From Linum tenue (taxonomy: Eukaryota > Streptophyta > Magnoliopsida > Malpighiales > Linaceae), in NCBI GenBank assembly GCA_946122785.1, contig CAMGYJ010000002.1, positions 60,041,703 to 60,105,702 of the forward strand: a stretch of 64,000 bases of DNA. Reading direction: 5' to 3'. Shown piece by piece: positions 44,805-60,000 of this stretch; position 1 is the stretch's first letter, and the number at the start of each line of letters is the position of its first letter. The position numbers and the translations under genes are program-made. Under the pieces are notes generated by a model. That model did no database searches. It was not told the origin of the DNA and saw nothing but the letters and a program-made list of their open reading frames with translations.

Positions 44805-44971
44805 CACACACTTAACCCAATATGTTCATAACCAGAAACCCAACAATCAGTTGTTCAAAACACACTCTCAAAGACTGCTCAACCAAAAGATTCCACCTTT
44901 CACACTTGTTTCATCTCTCCCTTCATTCCCCACTTCAAAATCTTTCCCATCTTGAAAAACCCTTAAAGAAC

Positions 44972-45919
44972 ATGGAGATTCATTTCCAGCACAATGGTAC
45001 TACGAATGTTCCTTTGATGAGCAAAACAAGCAAAGGCAGGGGAAGAAGCAGAGTCATGAACTGCAACACCAGTAGCAGTAACAGCAGCAAGTTCGTTGGA
45101 GTTAGGCAGAGGCCATCAGGGAGATGGGTAGCTGAGATAAAGGACACAACCAAGAAGATCAGGATGTGGCTAGGCACATTCGAGACTGCTGAAGAAGCTG
45201 CAAGAGCTTACGACGAAGCTGCCACCCTTCTTCGTGGCTCGAATACTCGTACTAACTTCATCACTCATGTCTCCTTTGACTCCCCACTCGCTTCCAGGAT
45301 TCGAAACCTGCTGGAAAAGAAGAAATCCAAGAAACTTCAGGCTCAAGAAAGTCCTCTTCTTGCTCAATTACCCGCCACAACCAAACTCTTACCACCACTT
45401 CCACCACTTCCACCACCACCACCACAAGTCCATACTAGCATTAGCCCTAGCTGCAGCACCAGCAGCATAACAACAAGCAGCAGCTGTAGCATAAGCGATG
45501 ACAATTCGAGCTGTAGCGAGGTAGTGCTTCCTGATACGAGGCTGTTTGATGATGTGTACAAGCCCGATTTGAGCACCTGCAATGGGGGATTGCAGCTTGA
45601 TTTGACTTCTCCTCCTTCTGATCTCATGCCATGGAGCTTTGGCCTTGATAATCACAATGGATATGATCAGAGTAGGTTTCAATTTGAAGCTTCCAGTGAA
45701 ATTGATCTGGAGTTCCCCAGGAACCAGAACTACAGCAGTACAACAACTGCATTTGGGACAAGTGATCATGAGCAACTGCAATTCTCCGAATTCGATCGGA
45801 TGAAAGTGGAAAGACAGATCTCAGCCTCTTTATATGCAATTAGTGGTGTTCATGAGTACATGGAAACCATGAGAGACCCAAGTGATGGTTTATGGGATCT
45901 CCCCCCATTGTTCTGCTGA
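44972..45919 (+). CDS. RAP2.11: AP2/ERF transcription factor, RAP2.11-like
   Basis: A single exon of 315 aa from the ATG at 44972. An in-frame ATG at 44822 lies only about 20 bp downstream of the TATA box and adds a low-complexity stretch, so I rejected it. The AP2/ERF domain spans residues 40-96: [39 protein letters not shown] and [18 protein letters not shown]. It has the DNA-contacting Arg and Trp residues of the GCC-box-binding ERF subfamily. The SG in place of the usual WG and the [11 protein letters not shown] ending are typical of RAP2.11. The conserved C-terminal block [14 protein letters not shown] starts near 279, and the protein ends in a [12 protein letters not shown] acidic/aromatic tail. 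The middle is rich in Pro, Ser and Thr. Arabidopsis RAP2.11 regulates low-potassium responses; the same role here is inferred from orthology. Confidence 0.92.
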   Translation: MEIHFQHNGTTNVPLMSKTSKGRGRSRVMNCNTSSSNSSKFVGVRQRPSGRWVAEIKDTTKKIRMWLGTFETAEEAARAYDEAATLLRGSNTRTNFITHVSFDSPLASRIRNLLEKKKSKKLQAQESPLLAQLPATTKLLPPLPPLPPPPPQVHTSISPSCSTSSITTSSSCSISDDNSSCSEVVLPDTRLFDDVYKPDLSTCNGGLQLDLTSPPSDLMPWSFGLDNHNGYDQSRFQFEASSEIDLEFPRNQNYSSTTTAFGTSDHEQLQFSEFDRMKVERQISASLYAISGVHEYMETMRDPSDGLWDLPPLFC

Positions 45920-47611
45920 GTTTTCCCTTCATTATTCATCTTCAAAAGCAACAAAAAAAAAAGGCCCAAACTTTCTGTTCTTTTTTCTCGTTCCAGAATT
46001 GAGAGTGTGACCCCAAAGAGAGAGCTCTCTAAGAGAGATGGAGTTTGAATCTCTTGTTTTTCTCCTCTCCTTCTTTAACTTGTCTTTTCTGCTGCTGTTT
46101 ATCAAGAAATTGTAGACAGCAAAGAGCTACCTAATGTGAGCACCATGCTGCACAATCTGGTGTTTAATACAAAGTCCTTGTCCAAATTGTATGTTCTGAT
46201 TAAATGGGAATTCTAAGCCATCAAAATCGTTCACATTATTCTTGATTATAAGAAGACCATTTTTTGACAAAGTAGTTAAAGAGTTTCTGAAGCTGCTGCA
46301 ATTCAGTGAGGAAAATGGTGAAAGAAGGGACAGATTCCCCTTTTTTTTAATCTTCAATGAAAGCAAAAGCAATTAGCCTTAGTTAGTCTTTGTCTACAAG
46401 GCAAAATTCCCCTTACAATAATGATTATATATAACAGTTGGCAAAACCCCCTTAACTTATTTGTGAAGTTTTTAGCTTAATGACAGGGCTTTGACAGTGA
46501 TCTTTATAAGAGTTTGAGATTGTTAGGCTCTCTGGTTTTTATGAGCACCTGCTCTCTTCACATATCAGCACTACAAGCTCTCTTTTTCCCCTACACAAAA
46601 ACCTTACCCTTGCATCGTGACCCACCTCCGCCATGGCAAGAAGATCCCTCGCAGCGAGACACCATGTTGAACCACCAACAATACAAGCTTGAGCAATGTG
46701 AACTGCCACAGATTTTTTTGGTCCCTTTTCATATTGGTCCCCTTTCTATTTTCTCCCTGGCTTAATATATAATGAAGACTTCTGAGACAGTAATTGCAGT
46801 GTTAACTGTTAGGCGGTTAGCATTTGGAGCAGAGTAAATGGTTGTTAGTGATAACAACAACTGATCCACCAGCCAATCAATTGAGGTTGACCAAGTCATT
46901 CCAAACAACAAAGGCGAGAGTGGAAGCAATGTTGCTGGTGAAGTGCTAATAAAAGGATGGAGGGTGGAGGGAAAAGAGACAAACTTAGCAATTTTGTTTA
47001 TTCAGAAGTCACAATTATACATAAACCACCAAAACCCAGATGGCAAATTCGAGGGACAAGAGGCAATTTGATGAAATACTTATTAATTTTTTGGGTTTTC
47101 TTGTATGCTCCTCCCCTGCATATACATAATCAACATTGTACATTCCCAATATAATGCAGTTCCTATTAAAGGGTAGTTTGCTAGCAACATCAGTAGAGAT
47201 GTTCACTAATAAGTTGCCTTGTGCTCTTCTCCAAATGAAACTCCGACGATGAACATATGTAGCCTACCGTGTTTTTGTTCAAATCGCTGCAGGATGGAGA
47301 AGCATGACGCTCTAGGAGAGCCCAGATAAGAAGTGATATTTATTGGCTCTTCTCAAATCAACAAAGGATGATACATTTTTCAAAGCTCTACTTCAAAAAC
47401 CAGCATAAGCACAAGGCAAGGAAACAGAATGATAGAGGCGGAGACTTTAAAAGATCAAAAGACATTAACAGAGCATAGTAGAATTACAAGTAGGAGTAGC
47501 AGCACTTGAAATCATATGAAATACAGAGCGGGAGAAAACAAATGAGAGATAAAATGGGAGGGCGTCAAACATTAGTTATGTAATATGCCCCTCTAGGACA
47601 GTTTTTTTTTT
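45920..47611. other. Spacer between convergent ERF and tubulin genes
   Basis: It holds the probable 3' untranslated regions of both genes (about 45920-46120, and about 47250-47611 for tubulin). Between them I see no gene or clear repeat. Confidence 0.5.
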
Positions 47612-49705
<2,094 letters not shown>

Positions 49706-51598
49706 TTTCGCTTCTTTTTTTTTCTTTCTAGTCCTGAAGATCGCAGAAGAAGAGCCGAGCCGAACCCCGATCCAACCCTCTCTCTCTGTCTCTCGATTCG
49801 ATAACCTCAGAACAGAGGCAGGGAAAGGGAAGGAAGGATGGATGGGGGAAGAACGAAAAGGAGATTCAAAATCTAAAAAAGTGGGAGAGAAGATAGAGAA
49901 ACACCGGATTTCTCCTTTACTTTCTTTTTCTTCTCTTTTTTCCTTTTCCCTCTAATTTATGTATTTTTCGACGACTCGTTTGACGGGGAAACAAACAGCC
50001 GTTTCTTTACTTATCTGTCTTTTCTGTTTTTTTTTTTCCTTCCTTTTTTTGAAAAATTGTTATTCTGATTTATTATTTATTATTGATATTTTAATTTTGG
50101 GAAAAGGGAGGAGGGATTTTTTGTTTTTTTGAATTTGGGGAAAGGTAACTGCCAATTGCGAGAAAGCGGGGCGAGGAGGTGGGGCCTACCACTTGGCGCC
50201 AACTGTATGATGCTGTAACGGTGAGTGAGTGAGAGAGAGAGGTGTGTTTTGGTGTTTAGCTTCTACTTCTAGTACCTGCCCTGGGCCCCGGCCCGCCTCT
50301 CTGGCCCGCTGAGAATTGGATTTGGATTTTGGAATCATTATCCTTGCCCAAAGAGTATTCATTATTTAACTAATTTAAATCAAATCAAATCGGATTCAGA
50401 TTGTATTATAGATAATTACTATTAATTAACAAGTCATTAAAATGTTGGGTGGAATATGGGAGAAGTTAGAGGGTTAACTTCATAGGGGTTAGTACTTAAT
50501 AACATCCTAATTTCTCTAATCACGATCCATTTTTTTTTATTATATTGAATATGATGGTGAAGTGTAGTAAAGGGCATGTTACATAGGAAAATTCTTAGCT
50601 CCAAAACATGGTTGGACGCAGAAGCTCCAACTATCCGCATGTCAGTTTGTTATTGGTGGACTCACATTCACTTTATCTTAATATTTAATGTTCTTAATTA
50701 TGCTAAATAAATTAAAAATTAAAATACAGAAAAAGGAAGATAAACTCGCGAATAGGAAACTGACATGTAGCCGGTTGGAGCTAAGAATTTTTCCATTACA
50801 TATGAGGAGGAAAAAAAATTGAGAATGTATTTCAGGTAATTAAATTTAATTAATACATTAAAATTTTGAAATATCTTTCTTCTAACTCCAATAGAGATGT
50901 ACTACATGAAAAAAAAATAACTATTGAAAAAATAATACTACTTAAATTAGCAGTGATTTTGGCAGGTGGTATAGGTATTTTAAAATTTCTAATAGTGATT
51001 TAATTGAATATTAGTATAATTTGGTAAATTTAAACTAGTAATGATTGAAGACTCCAAGCTCCATCGTCTCCAATACCAAACTAACGGCTCTTCTCTTGAA
51101 TCCAAAGTGAGGTTTAATTACCATGAGCACCATAATTAGCTAGCTTGGATGATATGAATCTCAGACCTAATAACCAACAACTTTCTGATGAGACCTTTTT
51201 TTGTCGCAAAGGTAAAAGTTCCAACCTAACTGTCTCCACATATTTCTTCCTTCCGGAAACAGAAAGTCGTGGCAATTGCGCCGGTTGTCCTGCCGGAGGG
51301 TAAGTACGTGTAAGTGGACCAGCGACAGCAGGGCATGCATAAATGTGATAATAGGGACTTCTATCAAGGTTCAATAATGCATGACAAGAACTAATAAGGC
51401 CACTAACAAGAGAACATGTATGTCTATTTATTTAGCAAGGATTGAGAAACCGTACCATACTGGTGGTTCGATCAGAAAAACCTCCTACTTGAAGCAAAAT
51501 CGGTAGGCGGTATTTAGCCGTATGAAACGGTTGAATCACCGTTACAATATAAAATACTTTGCCGTTGACTTTTTCAATATAACCTCCAGTATGGTATT
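49706..51598. other. Tubulin leader, promoter and spacer
   Basis: About 49706-50250 should hold the leader and promoter of the tubulin gene. It includes CT/GA runs at 49776-49795 and 50224-50242 and long T runs. The rest is AT-rich without recognisable genes. A word of about 30 bp, AAAATTCTTAGCTCCAA at 50587, recurs inverted at about 50775. Confidence 0.45.
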
Positions 51599-52210
51599 CA
51601 GCGGCGGATCCAGAAAACAGAAGAGCACTGGGCCGCATTTCATTAGAAAATTAGAACCGTAAAAAAATATTATAGTCTTTTTACAATATAAATTGTACAC
51701 GATGGTATTTTAATTTAGCGAATACATCAATAATGGAGTCTACATCCATACCAATAGTATAGATTGTTTTAAATAAAATACTTGAGCAATCGGCGAGTAA
51801 TTCATTGTTGAAAAGGTTCTCCCCGTAGTAATTGGTGATACGATCAGCGTCAACGCTAGACAAATCAATCGTGCATTGTGTGTCCATACCTATATCCACT
51901 AGCTGCTTTAGTAAATTTTCAGGGAATAAAACTCATATTTCTTATAGTCTTTTACGTTTAGACTTTCAGACTTTTAGATTTCATTGTTTTTTTAGAAGAA
52001 TAATCTTTGGAGGTAGAATTTCTAGGCTAAATTATAGTAGTGATTTTAATATGTTAATTTGAATCATTTTTCTAGTTACACCCAATTTTGTTGTAAAATA
52101 ACACTGGGTCAAATAACTAAAATCGAAAAATTCATAAAGACTATACTAACTCCGGATCCAGAGGAGGGCTGGGCCGGGGCCCGGGGTGGCCACCCCTGGA
52201 TCCGCCAGTG
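51599..52210. mobile_element. hAT-like MITE
   Basis: The left end CAGCGGCGGATCCAG and the inverted right end CACTGGCGGATCCAG are flanked by the exact 8-bp direct repeat ATGGTATT (51591-51598 and 52211-52218). Ends of the CAGxGGCGGATCCAG type are widespread among plant hAT elements. A second GGATCCAG word lies at about 52155. No transposase frame is convincing. Confidence 0.85.
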
Positions 52211-53477
52211 ATGGTATTTCAATCCTTCCTGTTGGGGCCATGGGCCTAAGAAAAATCCATAATGGTTCATGATTTTTTTTTGGGTGGAATAGACAGGACA
52301 ACAAATAAGGATGTTGTGGAACATGGGATAAGGAAAACAACAAAATATATATGGATATCTATAGATATATGTCTCGATTATTCTCGTGAAAATTCCTTTA
52401 AAAAAAATTATTCTCGTGAAAATAGCAAAAACTATAAACTATATATATATTTTTTGTTAGTTAATGTGCTTGCATTGCAATAATTGTAAGCTTTTGATGA
52501 CGATGTTGATGCTCCTCCCACCTCCTATTCTGTCATTTCCTTTGCCATGTTACTCCAAATTAATAAAATAGAAATGAAAAGGAGAAGGAAAAATTTTGGA
52601 TCGATTTTACACGAGTTGAGAGTTGTGTTTGTGTAGAGGGAAAGTAGTTCTAGGGACAGATATTGTGGTTGATTCAATCATCGTCTAAAAGGCAAATCTA
52701 TATATACCTAACACGATAATTCGTGAGATGTTTCATTAGAAAGTTCCACACATTTATGCATTACGTACCAACTGAGAGTAATTTGTAGCAGATTATTTTG
52801 CATGCCGAAACCATGACTCACCCTCAAGTCGTCACGTTATTGATTTCTATGATTCGTATATAATTTATCGACTTATATTGACATTTTTTAAGTTAAAGAG
52901 AAGAATAAAGATTTGGTGATACTACCACTCGTATTAAATTTGGAGGTCATATGTTATAAATTATAATAGTTAACAATAAAAACAAATATATGTTACTTTT
53001 ATTATAAAAAAAAACCTATGCATGGAACCTTGGTAATGGTATCATCCTAATCGAAATTATTAACCGTTCAATGATCATAGCCCTCGATCATGTTACAATC
53101 AATTATATAGAAATAAATTTAATTTATAAAAATATATGTTATTTCCTTTCTTCAATTTAAATATATATAGAAATTAAATGGAAGAGGACAATCATAACTT
53201 CTATCTTCTATTATGTGGAAGGTGGGTAGCAGCCAAATCTGGAATTATGTCGATGTAACCACTCAACTAATCTTTCTACAAACAACAATTAATAGGAACT
53301 AACTCTTCAATAATTTGAAGTTTGAAAACAGAAGAGAACGCTGGTAAACCTTGTGGGCACAAGTTAAGTTGCATAACCCATGCACTCATCAATAATCAAA
53401 TCTGAAATCTTCATTTAGAAAATCCAAATCTAAAGATGGAGAATTAAAGACAATTTTTATTCTCATTAGCTTTCTTA
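52211..53477. other. Intergenic spacer
   Basis: AT-rich sequence with no gene or clear element. Confidence 0.45.
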
Positions 53478-54085
53478 ATTGACTCATATTTTTTCGTTTT
53501 AACTCGAATTTTAATTTTTTTTACACAGATGGAACGAGTTCATCGTGCTCTACAAAATGAGATCAATTTTCAATATTTTTTTAGGAAAAAAAATTCTGGC
53601 CTCTCGGTACCAACTGCATACCATATGGTATCTTCTTCGTTTTTGAAAACGTTTGCACAGCAGGGACGAGTTCATCATGATCTATTGGATCTACAAATTT
53701 CTGGGTGAACAAATTACAAGACAAAAAAATACCACACAATACCATACAATACCACCCTGGTACGGGGGTGGTATCTTATGGTATCTTATGGTATACAATG
53801 TTAAAAGGCGTAAATGACAATTAATATACTTCTACTATCATGTATTCAACCATCCTACAGTTTTGGTTTGTGTCATACCACCATGGTACGCTTTTCAAAC
53901 CATAGGTATGCTCTTATTTCAATACCAGTCAATACCATATGGTATATACTGGTAAAAATTGCTCAATTTTTTTTGTTCGAAAAATATATCAAAGTGGATA
54001 TCATTTTGAAGAGCACAATTAATCTGATCTAACTGTGCAAAAAAAATTAAATTTCGACTTAAAACGAGTGAGAAATCGTCCGTCA
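53478..54085. mobile_element. Fold-back MITE with long inverted arms
   Basis: The outer arms pair: TCGTTTTAACTCGAATTTTA at about 53495 on the left and, inverted, TCGTTTTAAGTCGAAATTTA on the right near 54050. Pairing continues through AATTTTTTTTACACAG and GTGCTCTACAAAATGA. The core is rich in ATACCATATGGTAT words, with a hairpin at about 53732-53800. Borders and duplication were not resolved. Confidence 0.55.
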
Positions 54086-54466
54086 AATATTAAAAAGGGA
54101 AAATTAAAGGTTTTTCAGGAAAGAGAGGATACCGTATCATGCTGACATGGGCGTGTTACTCATAATTACTCACTATAAGGTTACTAACCTGATCCGTCTT
54201 GTGGGACAGAGATTCCGGCCCTAACTGCTCCTACTTTTATCTGTCTGAGGAAAGGTAAGCTGGAGCCAAAATACCATGATACCTTGATGCAACTTGATGA
54301 AGTCAAACGTGGATCCTAAACCGCTATTTAATTTGCCTTGGCTGTTTAATGTTGATTGGGCAGTATTTATCAGTTTTTTAACGGTTAATTTTGTAAGGGA
54401 TGCAAACATATACGAGAGTACCACAGTACCACTATTGTTTGATAGCGAATTGGACGATAGAGAATG

Positions 54467-54881
54467 GGGATCGGTTAGCATGCTAACCCTTCTAAGGGGT
54501 TGGAAAAATGACACCCCTATTAATTATAGTTATTTTTTATATTAAATTCTTGTTGCATTTAATAATATTTGGAAATTAAAAACTCATCTTAATTACATTC
54601 CTTTTTTTTAACTACCATTGTACTGATACAACTACCATTGCACCTGTATAATGAACTCGTATTAATTACGTTATTTTTTTGGAACTACCATTGCACCTGT
54701 ACACAACTACCAGTGCACTGATACAACTACCAGTGCACTGAAAAAAAGAAAATAATTAATATGTGTTTTTAATTCATACAGATTATTAAATGCAACACAA
54801 ATTAATTACCTTAAAAACTTATAATTAATAGGGGGTGTCATTTTTCCAACCCTTTTATGGGTAGGCATGCTATCTCATCCC
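54467..54881. mobile_element. Mutator-like MITE
   Basis: Inverted ends of about 70 bp start GGGATCGGTTAGCATGC and GGGATGAGATAGCATGC and share GGTTGGAAAAATGACACCCC. The exact 9-bp repeat TAGAGAATG flanks both sides (54458-54466 and 54882-54890), as for Mutator-like elements. The centre (54610-54745) has about five copies of a CTACCATTGCACCTGT-type unit. Confidence 0.85.
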
Positions 54882-57024
54882 TAGAGAATGTACAAGGATG
54901 TTGCTTAAACTTACCAATTACGTAAGATAATCAACTTATGTGATGAGTTGTTTTTTTTATTTCTTTTTTTTTAATATATCATTAAGGGTGTTTATGAAGA
55001 ACACTATAGATGCAATAACACAGCTAACTAACAAACCAATTGAGCTGAAAATGCTCAACCAATCTAACCCACTACTCAAGAACTAAAATGTAACAAAATG
55101 AGAAATAGGGACTGACTCTACAATACTGCATAACGCCGCATGCTTATTCAACTTAAGCTAAAACGACGCCGCATTCTCCAGGAGTAGACAACTTTCAAAT
55201 TTGGCTCCTTTTTTTCCCAAACCTGATGCAACAAGGAATCCGACAATAATCAGGATTTCTTCCAACACGTCCTCCCCTGAACTGAAGCCCGGCCCTTAGC
55301 AACCAGCTTCAGTTCAGTGAAGCCCCTTATTAAAAGTGATAAAAAGTAGAACTCGTTAAACCAATCGAGTGAGTGTATAGTTAGTTTATCGCTTAAAGGC
55401 TTAAACAATTGTATTTTTCTAAAGAATCAAAATGGATAATCAGGTTCATCTTCACTTTACATGGATTTGTCGTACAAATTCATTACACATAAAAAAATGG
55501 TTTTGAACCGACGCCATATCAAACTAAATCTCATCTTATGATTATTGGATCCATGTCAGATTAGCGAAAGGTCTAAGGCTATTGGTCAACCAGACTAAAA
55601 ATTAATACTAAATTAAGAATTATATATCGCTTCAATAATGTTCAATATTCCCATTCAATATGCAATCTTTAGCCTGATGAAATACTACATTTGAATAAAC
55701 TACAACTGATGTCATGAATAATAATTATACCTCTAAATCATATATAAAATGTTTCAAACATCACAATATTAAGATTAAATTAAGCATTAGAAAGAGTAAA
55801 AATTGTATAATGAGGTTAATTATAACTCATTTATATGTTAATGCCCTATAAATTGATCAACACATCCTATCCATCTGACGAAATGAACATCACATTAAAC
55901 TCGATATCGTCTCATTATTGTCGGGTCCATTCATGCCCGATTAGCAAGAGTTTAACGTTTAGCAGTTAACCAGACTAAAATTTTAGAGAACCAGACACCT
56001 ATAGTTTGTACAAAATATTATTATTCGTATTAATTCTGAAAATTCATATTAATTCAAAGAATTTTGCATCACTTTTGCATATTCAATACTGTAGTTCGAT
56101 ATGCAATATTTCAAACAATGAAATTTGTGTTGCAATTTTAAGATTACCCGTCATTTTATAGGTTATAAAAATAATAAATCATGTATTAAACTTTGCTTTT
56201 CAGAAGATTTAATAGGATAGCTAATCGTGAAAAGTCCTCTGCTTTTCAAATCTTGGCTTAATGCATGTCTACAATTTATGAAGATAAAACAAATTTGTTT
56301 AGTGTAATTGGTTGTGATTATTGTTTTTGTTTGAAGAGATCATGGTTCAAATTTTGATATTGATACTTTTTCATATGAAGTATAAAAATGATTATACTCG
56401 TCACAAAGGTCCATGTTTTGGTTATGCTTCTTTATTTTATCTGAACTAAACAACACATACAATTTAATATTAGTGTTTGGATCAATACTACTTGAGTTCC
56501 GATTTCAGAACTAGTATATTTCTATAAAATATAAATAACTTAAGATAAATATAAATATAGAAGTATCATCACCAAACATATATCCCTAGAGTTCAATCAA
56601 AGAAATAACAAAATAAAATGTAGCCTAGTTGATTATAATGTTCTTTCTTCATTCAAATGACCAAAGTTCGAACTCTAAAGACAACATTTATAATATATAA
56701 ACATGAACTGAATGCAATGACAAAAATTACCTTTCCAAAATCACTCTCAAATCACAAAATTTAAAATAGGAGAATTCCAACCATATTTTTTCTTTATATA
56801 TTTTGTAGATGATTACTCACTTGAACTTACTCCGCGCTCCGGCGTTTGGACTTTGGTGGTTAGGTGCCAGAATTCTGTGGCTCAACTGTGGGCCCGTTGG
56901 ACACACTTATGGAATGGTCTCGGTACCCTCGTCTCTAATACTTCTGCAGGCCTCTTTCTGGCCCAAAACTCTTAAATCAACGAAACAAACAGGTCTGATT
57001 ATCAGAAAAAGGAAGAAATAAAGT
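54882..57024. other. Intergenic spacer
   Basis: AT-rich sequence. Words such as TGCCCGATTAGC / GTCAGATTAGCG with AACCAGACTAAAA recur at about 55555-55600 and 55925-55980, suggesting an old duplicated repeat. No gene is supportable. Confidence 0.4.
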
Positions 57025-60000
57025 ATGATAATCCCAAGTCGACTCCCCCTTCTCCATCCACACTCAGCTCCACCGCTTAGTCTACTAGTCTTCAATCCGT
57101 CTCCGCCGCCCTCTCCTGTTCGGCGCTGCCAAACTCCATCTCCGGCCCACCCAAAGTTCCGACTTCAGTTCGTCTCCCGCTTCAACTACCGATTTCTCTC
57201 CCAGTCGATCCATTCGTCGGCTTTGCCATCCAGATATGTGAGTTTAAAAAAAAAATTACCGGTACTCGTTTCGTTTATCTATCAATTCCAATTGAAAATA
57301 GTTTTGTTAGGCTTAGATTCGATATTGAAAATGTCGGTGGAACCATAGTCGTTTGTTTGAATTGGAAAATCATCCATCCAGTTTTTTTGTCTTTTTCTTT
57401 TCTGTTCGATATTGAATTACCCGCTGGGTAGGGTATGGGTTTCCCGGCGGGTTTTTGACCCGGTTATTTGGCGGGTCGTAGCCGGTGGGTGAGGGTATTT
57501 GACCCGGCATTGCCATCCCATTGCCTACGGTTTGTCTGTGATCACAGGCCCTACTACATTTACCAATTTCTGGGTTGCTGCTTGCAGAGGGAGAGTATGC
57601 TTTTTTTCCTTTTCCAGCTTCCAGATAATTGACTCAGACTGACTGCCGGATGTTCTGTTTTTAGGGTTGAAATAGTTGTTTCTTTCTCTTGTTCCCTGAG
57701 AGCTTATTTTGAAGTCGGTTGGTTGAATGAATAGTGCTCATATGTTAATCACCGGCAATTTCATGAATTTGTAGTCAATAATTAATACAACGCCCAAGTC
57801 AGTGATGGAAAAAGTAGATAACTTTATATAGCTTCTGTCTATAGAAATCTCCTGCTATGGCTTCCAATGGTTCAGACCCTGTGGAGCAGCAAAAATCTCC
57901 CCAGAAGCTGCAAATATACTCTACTTCCAGCACTGGAGTCAATTCTTTCTGGAGAGGTTTTACCTTCTCTTGTGATACCCCCTCTTCTATTTTGTTGCCC
58001 TTTATATTTTACATCACTTCTGACTGGCAACATTGGTTCTTTGGCAGACAAGTACGAAAGGGATGCGAAGAAGTATTGGGATGTATTCTATAAGCGACAC
58101 GAAGACAGAGTAAGTATCGATCTTTCCATAAAGCTCATACTCTGTGAACTCAGGCAAAGCTCAATCTGGTTATTTATTTCCTGTCGCTGCATTTCTGTGT
58201 TATTTTTTAATTCAAATGATGAAATTTCTGTGCTTTGTGAGTTTGTGATTTCTTTCCTTTCATGTATCCCGACTCTTCTTTGTGTCGTTTTTTTTTGTGT
58301 GTGTGTCAGTTTTTCAAAGATCGGCATTACTTGGATAAGGAATGGAATGGCTACATCAGCGTGAGTCAATTATCTGAAAGTACATTTTTATGCGTTTGAT
58401 GATTATGTGGAATTGTTAATACGTATTGTAATTTGTGTGCAGGGTCCTGGCCGGAAAGTCATTCTAGAGGTACTTGATATCTCCCTCAACTGGTTATGGA
58501 TACTTTAATTAGTTGCATCTCACATACCCTGATGTGCAGGTTGGATGTGGAGCTGGGAACACCATCTTTCCTCTTATTGCTACTTATCCAGAAGTTTTTG
58601 TTCATGGATGTGACTTTTCACCCCGTGCTATCAACTTGGTCAAGGTGGAGTATGTTGTTCTCATTTGCCTTTTTATTACAAGTTTCTGTCAATCAAAGCT
58701 GAGTTATGCATTTGGATTTGATGCTTAGATGGTAGTGAATTTTGGTCAAATATTTTTTTGCACCGCTGATAATGAATTAATGATGGTAGTATTTTATTGT
58801 TGCAGGCACATAAGGACTACACTGAGACACGTGTTGGTGCATTTGTGTGTGACCTTACTGCTGATGATTTAAGCAAGGAAATATCTCCATCTTCAGTTGA
58901 CGTTGTCACAATGGTACTGGAAGTGAAGTTACTATATAATAGTGCCAAGGGTTTCTCAAACTTTGCTGTTATAGACTTTGTAAAATGTGTTGAGTTTTTA
59001 TTCCACAGATATCCTCAGTTCTCTGTCTTCTGTTTTTTCGGGATTTGTTCTTAGTCCATTGTCCATTTTCCTTTGTAACCATCTAACATTTTAAACAGAT
59101 TTTTGTACTATCTGCAGTGTCACCTGAGAAAATGCCTCTTGTTCTTCAGAACATTAAGAAAGTTCTAAAGGTGATCTATAATTGAAGTTTGATTTACCAA
59201 CCTTGGATCTTAGTTGTGATTTCAGTCTGATGTTTATCATTTTCTCCAGCCAAATGGTCATGTGCTGCTTCGTGACTACGCAACTGGGGATCTTGCTCAG
59301 GTTGATACTGCTCTTCCATTTCCTTCGTACCATTCGTATCTCAGTCTCCTCTTAGCAATTGGTTTCTCATCATTCATACTCCATGAATTTCTGCCTGCTC
59401 TTTTATTTTCCTTTTTCTTATTTACCAATCTTCCTCTTCTTCCATCCCTGCTTTTGTTTACTAGGAACGGTTCTCTTCAAAGGATCAACAGATTAGTGAT
59501 AATTTTTATGTTAGAGGCGATGGCACTGTGAGCTTACTAGCATCTCTGTCCTTCTCTCTCTGTTTTCTGCCATTCTTATTTCACTTGCTCACTAGGCATC
59601 CATCTGTCATTTTTTCAGCGTGCTTACTACTTTTCAAATGATTACTTGAAAAGTTTGTTTGAAGAAAGTGGATTCAGGGTAGAAGAGCTTGATGTGTATT
59701 GCAAACAAGTAGAGAATCGTTCACGTGAATTAGTGATGAACAGGTACACAACAATGGCAACTGTAATTAGTAGGGAAGTGACAAAACTGTTGTTCTTGGT
59801 ATACAGTGTTGTGTTATTCCGAAAAAACAACTTCAACACCAATTATTGCTTTTATTTGTTTCAATCACAGACGTTGGATCCAGGCTGTATTCCAGTTTGC
59901 AAATTGTTCTAATTCCTCTGGCAAAGCTTCAATGAACAATGACCACCTTGGCATAGGAAATAACAACTCGCTGGTCAAAGAAAGTGCGACAGATGAGGAA

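Noticed and set aside
44822..44971. Upstream in-frame ATG extending the ERF protein by 50 residues
   Set aside because: It lies too close to the TATA box to be well inside the transcript, and the added residues are low complexity and absent from RAP2.11 as I know it.
51681..51899. Minus-strand open frame inside the hAT-like MITE
   Set aside because: It shows no resemblance to hAT transposase blocks that I can recognise.
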